DNA from: Dyadobacter arcticus
GTDB taxonomy: Bacteria > Bacteroidota > Bacteroidia > Cytophagales > Spirosomataceae
Direction of reading: 5' to 3'
Assembly: GCF_011762185.1 (NCBI RefSeq)
Contig: NZ_JAASQJ010000003.1
Location: forward strand, 1,054,001-1,118,000
Length of the DNA: 64,000 nt
A model generated the notes under the pieces. The model saw only the letters and a program-made list of their open reading frames with translations, was not told the origin of the DNA and searched no databases. Positions 37,090-45,052 of the stretch are shown piece after piece (positions within the stretch are counted from its first letter, which is position 1; every line of letters starts with the position of its first letter). The position numbers and the translations under genes are program-made.

Positions 37090-38364
37090 TTATTTTGTTC
37101 CAAATGCGCCTGCGTAATTGGCAGGTGCCGGGGATTTGTAAGTAACTCCATTCACCACAATGCCATCGGCATACAAGCGGGCAAAATCTGTCTTACCCTT
37201 ACCCAATGCGGGAGATCCTGCCTGCAAGTGAAAATCCCAGGCTGTATCAAAATTTGCGTTGTTGGTCGCAGTCGTCAACGGATAATTTACAAATTTCGGG
37301 TCGTTTTCTCCGGCTTTGGTCGAGATCATGTCATTAAGCCCTTTCACGATTTCGGTAGAAGGCTGGAACTGGTTGGCAGTAACCTGGTCGGCGCCGTAGT
37401 AAAATGTGTTCGCAATTACCGAACGTTTATCCTCCGGTTCGCCCGCATTTCTTTTGATTCCATACCGGTCATTCGCAAGCAGGTTGTTATACAAATCTGC
37501 GCGCACGCCCGCTTCAAGCCAGATCGATCCTCCTTTGGTAGTAGGTCTTCTCCATCCAGCATTGATAATCGTATTGTTATAACCCACTACATAAGCCTGG
37601 GGGCTGCGCTCACCCGAATTGGAAAGTTTCAGCGCATTGGTATTGGGGCTGTAAACAACATTGAATGCGACATCGGCCTGCACGCCAGACTTAATGTTGA
37701 TGGCATCACCGCCGGATACGCCCGTTGTATAGAACATATTGTTGGCAATGATCACCTTCCCGCCTTCAATATAAAAACCGTCTTCATTGAAATTCCGGAT
37801 GATACTGTTCACCACGACAAATTTTCCAGCCAGATTCATAAAATAGGCAACCGGAACGTGTTCTCCCGCTTCCGCTTTGTAAAGCTGTGCTTTTACGGAT
37901 GGCGATTCTTCGGTAGTCACTGCGCCGCCGTATTCCAGAATGGTGTTGCTAAGGACTAATTCTGTCGAGTTTGGTCCTGCAATAATACCGCCCCAAAGGT
38001 TTCCAAATTGGTTCGCTGCCGTTTTCCATGCATCTGGCACCGTAAATTTCACAGGTTTCTCCGCAGATCCCATACTGTAAAGGTTACCCAGCACGACCAC
38101 TTCCGGCTTCACAACCGAATCGCTGAACAATACCGTTGCGCCTTCTTCGATGGTCAATGATTTTCCCGCTGGAACAAGGATGTGCCCAGTTATCTTGTAG
38201 GTTCCTCCCTTGGTCCAAACACCAGAAACTTCACCAGATACGGATTCCTGAACAACTGGCGGGATCACCGGTGTCGGCTCACTTGTGTCGTCGCTGCATC
38301 CTGCCAGAGCGAAAATCGCGAGGCTGGCGGCTATCATTGTGCTTTTCATTTTCAGATTGTACAT
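37090..38364 (-). CDS. Right-handed beta-helix lipoprotein of the phytase operon
   Basis: A 424-residue lipoprotein. MKSTMIAASLAIFALAGCSDD is a lipoprotein signal (LAGC). After a proline/threonine linker, ITGHILVPAGKSLTIEEGATVLF and later repeats (VVVNSIIRNFNEDGFYIEGGKVIIANNMFY and similar coils, of which each is about 25 residues) fit a pectate-lyase-like parallel beta-helix. I see no catalytic signature, so it could be a surface glycan- or substrate-binding component. ATG 38364 adds five residues ahead of ATG 38349. It is 24 bases downstream of the TonB receptor and upstream of the phytase, a layout that suggests a phytate or organophosphate capture complex. Confidence 0.75.
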   Translation of the reverse strand: MYNLKMKSTMIAASLAIFALAGCSDDTSEPTPVIPPVVQESVSGEVSGVWTKGGTYKITGHILVPAGKSLTIEEGATVLFSDSVVKPEVVVLGNLYSMGSAEKPVKFTVPDAWKTAANQFGNLWGGIIAGPNSTELVLSNTILEYGGAVTTEESPSVKAQLYKAEAGEHVPVAYFMNLAGKFVVVNSIIRNFNEDGFYIEGGKVIIANNMFYTTGVSGGDAINIKSGVQADVAFNVVYSPNTNALKLSNSGERSPQAYVVGYNNTIINAGWRRPTTKGGSIWLEAGVRADLYNNLLANDRYGIKRNAGEPEDKRSVIANTFYYGADQVTANQFQPSTEIVKGLNDMISTKAGENDPKFVNYPLTTATNNANFDTAWDFHLQAGSPALGKGKTDFARLYADGIVVNGVTYKSPAPANYAGAFGTK

Positions 38365-38388
38365 TTTACTTGATTTTATGTGAATTGT

Positions 38389-41148
38389 TTAAAGTTTAAA
38401 TCGTATCCCCAGCAGGTATGACCGCTGGTAAAAATCCTTGCGTACGAGCGTCCTGCCTGCACTGTTCTGATTGGGAACATTTTCATTCGCAGGGCTTCGG
38501 CTTTTCATATATACTTCCATCGGTGTATTGAGCAGGTTATTGGCTTTTAAAAATATACCCAGACCATTTTTGAAGGTTTTTTCAAGCGATGCGTCCATCT
38601 GTACAAAGCCTTTTTGCCAAAGGTCGTTGTTTACAAACTGCGCGACTGTGTTGATACGGTCACCTGTATACGAGCCGGAAAGTTGGGCATCGATACCTCG
38701 TTTCGAATCCTTTAATAGTACCGAGAGATTGGCTACATGTGCGGACTGCCCATACAGCGGCCTCGTCTGGTCTACATTGATCGTTTCCAGGTCGCCAATG
38801 GCATTTCTAATCCTTTTGGACTTGGGAGTGGTGATCTGCGAATGGGTATAAGTGTAATTGGCCTTGATCCCGAGTATCTTGAAATATTTGATATAATCAA
38901 TTTCCAATCCATAATTGGCTGCATTTCCAAAGTTGCCCGGCGCGTAATAAATGTCCTGCCCGCGATTTGCATCCCGCTGCAAAGTGTACTCGATCGGGTC
39001 TTTAATGTGTTTGTAAAAAATCCCTAACATGATCTGCTCAGAAGGCTTTGGAAATAGCTCATAACGCAAATCAATGTTATCCGCAATAGCCCTTTTCAGA
39101 TCCGCATTGCCGCGTTCCTGATATTCTTCCTGCACAATCCGGTAAGGCACAATTTCGAAAAAGCCCGGCCGGTTGAGCGATCGGAAATAAGAGGCCCGAA
39201 GGTTGACATTCTCTCGCGTTTTGTATTTCAAATGAAGGCTCGGCAATAGATCCGTGTAAACCTGGCTTCCCTCCGGTCTGTCTTCACCTATTGGAAAAAG
39301 CATTTCATACCCCTGATCGGTTGCTTCCACGCGGAGCCCACCCAATATTTCCAATGTTTCAGAACTTGCTTTGAACTGTATATAACCGGCTGTTATCTTC
39401 TCGCTGGCATCATAATTCAAGGCTGACGCGACAGAACCACGGGGATTTTGGATCACCCAACCTATTTGAGCATATTCGGTAAAGTCAACGCCGTATTCAT
39501 CAAATGGACGGGAAGGGCGAAGCTGATAATTATTGTAAAAATTGCTTCTTGTTTTGTCCCGGTACAATCCCCCTGCCATCAATTCTCCCTGCATCGCGCC
39601 AATTGGCATAGTGTAGGTCAGGTTCAGATATCCTGATAAATCCCGGTCAGAATTATGCTCCCATCTTCGGGTGGCGTCATCCACGGTTGTGCGCTTTTCG
39701 ATAAAATTCTCACGGATTCCCAGCAAGGGTACAGTTACATTGTCGGGTACTTCATTGGTTGCCTTCGAATAAACGGCCGACCATTGCAATGCAAACTTGT
39801 TGGACAACTGATGCTTTCCCTGAAGCGTACTATTTAATATCTGCTGTTTGGTCAGTCTCGACCGGGTTGCAAATCCGAGGGTAGCATTCCCGCGGATCGG
39901 ATCGTAGCCGCCAATGGTCAGCTGGGTCGATTTTACGTCTCTTACCTGCACATTGGTCAGGTTCATGAATGCATTGTAGAACTGGATCTTATGTTTCTCA
40001 CTGATCCGAAAATCAATTTTCGAATGCAGGCCATATCGAATCTGCTGTTCCGAATACTGCCTTTCATTCATTTTCGTCAATGTTTCGCCTTGCAGCGTAT
40101 CCACGGTTTGGGAGTCAAAAAACAAGCTATTACTTCCTCGATAGGTATTCTGATAGCTTCCTGCCAACAAAATGCCCAGCTTATTATTCAAATAGCGGTT
40201 TCCAATAGCAAGGCTTCCAAGCAGGTTAGGAGCGGGTGATTTGGAATGATAATCAATGGCTGCTTTCGAAAAATCCTGGGGCGTTGCATTGTATTGGTTA
40301 CCATTCTTCTCGTAAGGTGATTTCGACTGAATATTACGAAAATCGAAACCCATAAAATCACGCTGCACGAACAATTCATTATATCCGGTAGAAACATTGG
40401 CAGATAAGGTAAAATGGTCCGGCGCATCTTTCATCACCATATTAATTGCCCCACCGATCGCATCCCCTTCCATCGACGGCGTTAAGGCTTTGTACACTTC
40501 CAGCCTGTCCAAGAGATCGGACGGGAAAATGTCCAATGGCACATAGCGGTACTTGTTGTCCGGGCTGGGGATTTTCACACCATTGACCAATGTATAATTG
40601 TACCGTTTGTCCATTCCGCGCAGGATAGCATGCTGCCCATCCCCGTTGCTGTTACGTTCAATGCTTACGCCAGAAACCCGTTGAATAACATTGGCAACAG
40701 TCAGGTCAGGCGATATCTGGATCGTTTTACCGGAAACAATGTTCATGACCTGACTCGCATTCCGTTCCAAAGACCTGGCCATATTGTCACTAGCTCCGTC
40801 TTTTTTACCAAAAACCGCTATTTCATTGAGTTTCAAATCGCTGGCCGTTTCAAGTGACAGATCCAGCTGAACTACTTGATTGGCGCTTATTATGAAATCC
40901 TTTTGCAGCAAAGCATAAGAAATATGGTGCGTAACCAGCCGGTAGGATCCGTTTTTGACATTTGGTATATTGTAAGTCCCGTCCATTCCCGACACATCAT
41001 GGAAGTCGGTGCCCTCTATGGTAACCACCACACCCAATGCAGGCTCCCCGGTGGCGGCTTCCAGTAATTTCCCTTTCACGGTACCTGCATGAAGTATTAC
41101 CGAAGTCAGGATCGACAATACCAGGCATGCATAAATTTTATAGATCAT
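38389..41148 (-). CDS. TonB-dependent receptor of the phytase operon
   Basis: A 919-residue outer-membrane receptor. MIYKIYACLVLSILTSVILHA is a signal peptide. Residues 23-110 are a CarboxypepD-regulatory-like domain (TVKGKLLEAATGEPALGVV). The plug contains TVANVIQRVSGVSIERNSN, ILRGMDKRYNYTLVNGVKI and ALTPSMEGDAIGGAINMVM, followed by a barrel ending YQRSYLLGIRFKL with the expected aromatic/basic terminus. It probably imports inositol phosphates, phosphate complexes or another phosphorus source released by the adjacent phytase. A four-unit PHO-like box with a -7 element lies about 190 bases upstream. Confidence 0.9.
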   Translation of the reverse strand: MIYKIYACLVLSILTSVILHAGTVKGKLLEAATGEPALGVVVTIEGTDFHDVSGMDGTYNIPNVKNGSYRLVTHHISYALLQKDFIISANQVVQLDLSLETASDLKLNEIAVFGKKDGASDNMARSLERNASQVMNIVSGKTIQISPDLTVANVIQRVSGVSIERNSNGDGQHAILRGMDKRYNYTLVNGVKIPSPDNKYRYVPLDIFPSDLLDRLEVYKALTPSMEGDAIGGAINMVMKDAPDHFTLSANVSTGYNELFVQRDFMGFDFRNIQSKSPYEKNGNQYNATPQDFSKAAIDYHSKSPAPNLLGSLAIGNRYLNNKLGILLAGSYQNTYRGSNSLFFDSQTVDTLQGETLTKMNERQYSEQQIRYGLHSKIDFRISEKHKIQFYNAFMNLTNVQVRDVKSTQLTIGGYDPIRGNATLGFATRSRLTKQQILNSTLQGKHQLSNKFALQWSAVYSKATNEVPDNVTVPLLGIRENFIEKRTTVDDATRRWEHNSDRDLSGYLNLTYTMPIGAMQGELMAGGLYRDKTRSNFYNNYQLRPSRPFDEYGVDFTEYAQIGWVIQNPRGSVASALNYDASEKITAGYIQFKASSETLEILGGLRVEATDQGYEMLFPIGEDRPEGSQVYTDLLPSLHLKYKTRENVNLRASYFRSLNRPGFFEIVPYRIVQEEYQERGNADLKRAIADNIDLRYELFPKPSEQIMLGIFYKHIKDPIEYTLQRDANRGQDIYYAPGNFGNAANYGLEIDYIKYFKILGIKANYTYTHSQITTPKSKRIRNAIGDLETINVDQTRPLYGQSAHVANLSVLLKDSKRGIDAQLSGSYTGDRINTVAQFVNNDLWQKGFVQMDASLEKTFKNGLGIFLKANNLLNTPMEVYMKSRSPANENVPNQNSAGRTLVRKDFYQRSYLLGIRFKL

Positions 41149-41251
41149 GTTTCAAATCGCAGACGGTTGGAAAATCAAGTCACTGCGTTTTTTGCTTTCC
41201 GGCAATGACGCTGCGAAGGTGATAAAAGAATGAGTAGGCTGCCCAATAGCG

Positions 41252-41297
41252 GGCGTTACAAAAAAGCAGCTGGGCGAAAATTGGCGTTACAAAAAAG
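41252..41297 (-). repeat. 15-bp direct repeat in the leader of the TonB receptor gene
   Basis: GGCGTTACAAAAAAG occurs identically at 41252-41266 and 41283-41297, a period of 31 bases (about three helical turns). On the transcribed strand it reads CTTTTTTGTAACGCC, between the inferred -7 element at 41346-41353 and the receptor ATG at 41148. It could be a further operator or an RNA element; it may also be a chance duplication. Confidence 0.6.
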
Positions 41298-41345
41298 ATT
41301 GAGGCAGTACATAAAGGTATTACTTGGTTAAAAATCAGTTAGTTA

Positions 41346-41401
41346 CAACAATAATTTTACGCCATTAACATTATGTTACCTCAATGTTAAGCTAATGTTA
41401 C
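41346..41401 (-). promoter_or_regulatory. PHO-box-like promoter of the TonB receptor/phytase operon
   Basis: On the minus strand four hexamers are spaced exactly 11 bases apart: GTAACA 41401-41396, TTAACA 41390-41385, GTAACA 41379-41374 and TTAATG 41368-41363. Nine bases later is TATTGTTG (41353-41346), one base off TAnnTTTG. The box starts four bases after the stop of the TPR gene. The predicted leader is about 195 bases. Confidence 0.6.
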
Positions 41402-41405
41402 CAGC

Positions 41406-43046
41406 CTAGATTGACTGGATATAGGTAGAAATATTGTCGCCTTGGGCCAGGTTCAGCTTTTTGCGTAAACGGTGCCGCATCACCCGCAAACTATCCTGCG
41501 AAACACCAAGTAAAGTGGCAATGTCCGTGGAAGTATGGTTCATTTTGATCAGGGCGATCAGCCGCAGGTCGTTGGAAGTGAGTGAATCTGTCTGCTGCTG
41601 CAAGCGGTCGAAAAATGATTGGTGTACCTGTTCAAAAATCGTTCGGAACTCTTCCCAATGCTGGTCATCGTTCAGTCCCAGCCTGATCTTTTCCGAGAGC
41701 TGTCGGATCTGTTTCTTCTGGTCACGCTTTTCCTCCTTCCCCAATTCTTCCAACTTCGACTGCAAATCTTCCAGCAGCTGATTCTTGCGAATGACATGTA
41801 GGGTATAGCTACTCAATTCCTTTGTTTTGATTTCCAATTGCTGCTTAAGATTTTCCTCCTGCAACCTTTTATTCTGTAATTCTACTTCCATCAGCTGGCT
41901 CTGCGTTTCAAATACCTGCTTGTTTTGTGCATGAAGCTTTTGTTCATTCTTGAATTTCAATCGTTGCCTGCTCAGGATTAGCGCAGCGATTAAAATGACG
42001 AGGACCACCACAACCCCGGTCGCAATCGCAAATACAAGGTCTGCCCTCCTCGCCTGGGTCAGTTTTTCAATCTCGTTGTCCTTTTTTTCAATGTCATAAA
42101 GCGTTTGCAGCAGAGCGAGTTGCTTATTACTTTCTTGCGAATAAATGGAACTCAGAAACTCCCTGCTCAGCGCCAGGTAATAAAAAGCGCTGTCGTTTTT
42201 ATTCAGGAAATTGTATCCCTTCGCAATGTCGTTGTACGCGCCCGAAAGCTGATAAAATTCGTCTTTCCGCTGCGCCAGTGCCAATGCCTGAAAACTAAAA
42301 ACCAACCCTTTTCGATATTGCCCGGTTTTTCGCAGCACATCTCCCAGGTTGTTCAGCACCTCAATCTGAGCCCTTTCATCTCCGTGTTGCTTATTTAATG
42401 TGTAAGCCCGGTTGAAGTTGGCGTAAGCCGAATCGTAACGTTCCTGATCTTCATAAATGCTTCCCAGGTTCTCGTAGATTTTAGCGGTCCCTTCCCGGTT
42501 GTTCGCGTGCTGGTAAGCCTGAAGTGCCTTGTTCTGAAAATAGAAAGCGCTGTCGTAAAGCTGTTTTTTCTCATATAAATGTCCTATCCTCCCAAATATC
42601 CCTGCTTTCCCGGCTTCACTTTTCAAGTCCTCATAATATTGCAGTGCTTCTTCATATTGTTTTCGGGCCAATGGACTCTGCCTGTTCCGGTAATAAAGCT
42701 CCCCGATTACGCCCAGGTTTTCTGCCAGCAGGCTTTTATCATTTCCGTTTCGATAGATTTTATCCGCTTTAAGCAGATAATCAAGTGATTGCGGGTAATG
42801 TCCTGAGAAAAACAATATCCGGCCCATTTGCTGAAGATAACCCGCGGCTTCCAATTCCTTATCATTTTTAATAGCCAGATTGTACTTTTCTTTTGTTACC
42901 AGAAGCAGGGAGTCGGGCCGGGAGAAAGTGCTTATAATCCGTTCGCTATTGCTTTCCGGATCCGGGGACAGGTCTTCCTGTGCGGGGCAAATGCCCGCAA
43001 TCATGCAGCAGCTGATCAACATTACCAGGCAAGACCTATACCTCAT
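41406..43046 (-). CDS. TPR sensor with transmembrane helix and LuxR-like DNA-binding domain
   Basis: A 546-residue regulator. MRYRSCLVMLISCCMIAGICPA is a signal peptide. Residues ~55-300 contain about six tetratricopeptide repeats (for example GYLQQMGRILFFSGHYPQS, AKIYENLGSIYEDQERYDSA), then a transmembrane helix FAIATGVVVVLVILIAALIL, a coiled coil, and a C-terminal HTH of the LuxR/GerE type: LRLIALIKMNHTSTDIATLLGVSQDSLRVMRHRLRKKL. Such proteins in Bacteroidota are membrane-bound transcription factors whose signal is sensed in the periplasm. It is divergent from the Na/Pi symporter and carries its own PHO-like promoter, so it may be a phosphorus-status regulator or simply a regulon member. 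Confidence 0.87.
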   Translation of the reverse strand: MRYRSCLVMLISCCMIAGICPAQEDLSPDPESNSERIISTFSRPDSLLLVTKEKYNLAIKNDKELEAAGYLQQMGRILFFSGHYPQSLDYLLKADKIYRNGNDKSLLAENLGVIGELYYRNRQSPLARKQYEEALQYYEDLKSEAGKAGIFGRIGHLYEKKQLYDSAFYFQNKALQAYQHANNREGTAKIYENLGSIYEDQERYDSAYANFNRAYTLNKQHGDERAQIEVLNNLGDVLRKTGQYRKGLVFSFQALALAQRKDEFYQLSGAYNDIAKGYNFLNKNDSAFYYLALSREFLSSIYSQESNKQLALLQTLYDIEKKDNEIEKLTQARRADLVFAIATGVVVVLVILIAALILSRQRLKFKNEQKLHAQNKQVFETQSQLMEVELQNKRLQEENLKQQLEIKTKELSSYTLHVIRKNQLLEDLQSKLEELGKEEKRDQKKQIRQLSEKIRLGLNDDQHWEEFRTIFEQVHQSFFDRLQQQTDSLTSNDLRLIALIKMNHTSTDIATLLGVSQDSLRVMRHRLRKKLNLAQGDNISTYIQSI

Positions 43047-43064
43047 CTACAAGACAGTTTTACA

Positions 43065-43109
43065 CAAATCTAAAAGAAGCATTGTACCCGTATTTTACCT
43101 GAATGTTAC
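43065..43109 (-). promoter_or_regulatory. PHO-box-like promoter of the TPR regulator gene
   Basis: On the minus strand GTAACA (43109-43104), GTAAAA (43098-43093) and GTACAA (43087-43082) lie exactly 11 bases apart. Nine bases later is TAGATTTG (43072-43065), a perfect TAnnTTTG -7 element, 18 bases before the ATG at 43046. Confidence 0.62.
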
Positions 43110-43265
43110 GCAATCGTGAATATAGGACGGTTTTGGTTTCGACATTAATAAAAAAAAGGGATCAAAACCTAAAATCCATATTTGAAACAGTACCAAATGA
43201 CCAATAATGTTTATCAAATTGTCAAAAGAGCATAGCGTGATAGCCGGTTTCCGGCGAATTGTAAA

Positions 43266-43300
43266 TTAACTTTTGCATAACATTAAAGCCGCTATCTTGT
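43266..43300 (+). promoter_or_regulatory. PHO-box-like promoter of the Na/Pi symporter gene
   Basis: TTAACT (43266-43271) and ATAACA (43277-43282) are 11 bases apart, inside TTAACTTTTGCATAACATT. Ten bases later is TATCTTGT (43293-43300), a looser -7 match, 15 bases before the ATG at 43316. Confidence 0.58.
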
Positions 43301-43315
43301 TAAGAAAGTCTGCAC

Positions 43316-44284
43316 ATGGATATATTTTTAATGGTGCTCGGCGGGCTTGGCCTTTTCCTGTTTGCAATCAATAATTTGTCCGATACATTAAAAGATTTGA
43401 TCGGCAACAAGGCGAACAAGTGGTTAAACCTTTTTACAAAGAATTTAATAGCCTCGATCCTCACCGGAACCGTAGCGACCATCCTGCTGGATTCGTCATC
43501 GGCAGTAATTATCATGACGATCGTGCTGGTCAATACAGGAGCATTGTCATTCCGGCAATCGCTTGGAATTGTGATGGGCGCTAATATCGGGACCACGTTT
43601 TCCAGCCAGCTTATTGCGCTGGACGTTGGGCAATATTCGCCAATCCCAATTTTTCTCGGTTTGGTTTTCAGCTTTCTTGCCAAAAGCGAAAAAATTACCA
43701 AAACGGCACGTGTGGTTTTGTTTTTCGGTATTTTATTTTTTGGTTTATATACAATGGAGAGGGCTGTTGAGCCATTGAAAGATCATCCAGAATTTCTCTC
43801 CTGGATGGAAAAGCTGGATAATCCCCTGCGCGGCACATTGATAGGTGCATTGGTTACACTTGTGATCCAGTCGTCCTCAGCAACAGTTGGGATGGTGATT
43901 ACATTAGCCAAAAAAGAACTCATCCATTTACCCGGCGCAATAGCGGTTATGTTAGGTGCCGAATTGGGGACCTGCTCGGATACTTTACTTGCAACCATCC
44001 GGTCGGATAGACAAGCGGTGAAGACTGGACTCTTCCATTTGTCCTTCAACATCATTTGTATTGCTGTTGGACTGGCGGTATTTCCATTATTTAATAAACT
44101 TATTGAGTGGGTTTCAGGATCTGCCGTGATAGAACAGAAGATTGCTAATGCGCACATGATCTTCAACATTGCCGGAGTAATTTTGTTCTTACCTTTTATT
44201 CCGATGGTCGAAAGATTGCTTGATCGCTTGCTTCCTAATAAAGAAAAAGTACCGGAGAATGAACCGTCTTTAACCACTGGTTAA
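43316..44284 (+). CDS. Na+/phosphate symporter, short form without PhoU domain
   Basis: A 322-residue inner-membrane transporter with two inverted Na/Pi-cotransporter repeats. The first signature is TVATILLDSSSAVIIMTIV near residue 55, the second LVTLVIQSSSATVGMVITLA near residue 185; these SSSA loops bind Na+ and phosphate in the family. About eight hydrophobic segments are visible. Most bacterial homologues are 540-600 residues with a C-terminal PhoU-like domain; here the protein stops after the transport core. It imports inorganic phosphate with sodium and stands behind a PHO-like promoter divergent from the TPR regulator. Confidence 0.9.
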   Translation: MDIFLMVLGGLGLFLFAINNLSDTLKDLIGNKANKWLNLFTKNLIASILTGTVATILLDSSSAVIIMTIVLVNTGALSFRQSLGIVMGANIGTTFSSQLIALDVGQYSPIPIFLGLVFSFLAKSEKITKTARVVLFFGILFFGLYTMERAVEPLKDHPEFLSWMEKLDNPLRGTLIGALVTLVIQSSSATVGMVITLAKKELIHLPGAIAVMLGAELGTCSDTLLATIRSDRQAVKTGLFHLSFNIICIAVGLAVFPLFNKLIEWVSGSAVIEQKIANAHMIFNIAGVILFLPFIPMVERLLDRLLPNKEKVPENEPSLTTG

Positions 44285-44376
44285 CGCAAGCTACAAACGT
44301 CGCATTCGCGTCTCTAAGATTTGGCTGTTTTATGGGGGATATTCAGAGCAAATAAAAACAGAGTCCTTCGCTTTGA

Positions 44377-44943
44377 TCAATTCACTGAATAATGCATCGT
44401 AATTACCCCTGATTGAAGCGTTCTTGATTCAAGCAATTTCAGGGAACTGATGGTTTCGTGACTGTCGAATAGCCTAATACCATTTCCCAATATCACGGGA
44501 TGCAAGGTGAGTTTGTACTCATCTATCAGCCCCAGATTCATGAAACTTTTGGCGAGACCGGGGCTGCCGAATATCACCAGGTCTTTGCCTGGTTGTTGTT
44601 TGAGTCTGTCCACCTCTTCTACAACATTCTCTTTGATCAAAGTAGTGTTGTTCCATGTCACTTCGTCCAAAGTCGTTGAGAACACTACTTTGGGAACATG
44701 CTGCACCCATTGAGCATGTGCGAGCGATTGTTTACTGGCATCGGGGTTGTTCAATACAGTAGGCCAATAACCTTCCATCAATTGGTAGGTAGTCTTTCCA
44801 TATAAGGGAGCGCCCACTGTTTTTACCAGTTCATCCGCATATTCTTGTAATTCTTCATTATAGGTCAAAAAGCCCAGTCCGCCATTGACATCTCCTGCAA
44901 AACCATCCAGCGAGATGTGCGCAAATAAAACTACCTTTCTCAT
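44377..44943 (-). CDS. Dihydrofolate reductase / RibD C-terminal family protein
   Basis: A 188-residue protein with the RibD C-terminal/DHFR-like Rossmann fold. VVLFAHISLDGFAGDVNGG opens the NADPH-binding region, APLYGKTTYQLMEGYWP follows, and LVIFGSPGLAKSFMNLGLIDE with ILGNGIRLFD completes the family pattern. It is the YyaP/YwjB-like group with no proven substrate; true folate reduction is doubtful. It is convergent with the Na/Pi symporter; the 92 bases between them contain no clear hairpin. Confidence 0.87.
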   Translation of the reverse strand: MRKVVLFAHISLDGFAGDVNGGLGFLTYNEELQEYADELVKTVGAPLYGKTTYQLMEGYWPTVLNNPDASKQSLAHAQWVQHVPKVVFSTTLDEVTWNNTTLIKENVVEEVDRLKQQPGKDLVIFGSPGLAKSFMNLGLIDEYKLTLHPVILGNGIRLFDSHETISSLKLLESRTLQSGVITMHYSVN

Positions 44944-44993
44944 TGACAGCCAGGGGCTTAAAAGTTATAACAGATAATTGCTCATCTAAAATT

Positions 44994-45025
44994 ACTAAGG
45001 CTGCATTGAAAAATACAGCCTTAGT
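44994..45025 (-). terminator. Terminator of the SusCD operon
   Basis: ACTAAGGCTG at 44994-45003 pairs with CAGCCTTAGT at 45016-45025, extended by three further base pairs including a wobble. On the minus strand TAATTTTAG follows. It lies 28 bases after the SusD stop. Confidence 0.7.
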
Positions 45026-45052
45026 AAAGAAATAACAGCAAAAAATCTATTG

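Noticed and set aside
37087..37959. Long open frame on the plus strand (290 codons)
   Set aside because: It lies wholly antisense to the beta-helix lipoprotein, has no family features and is Cys/Arg-rich as shadow frames are.
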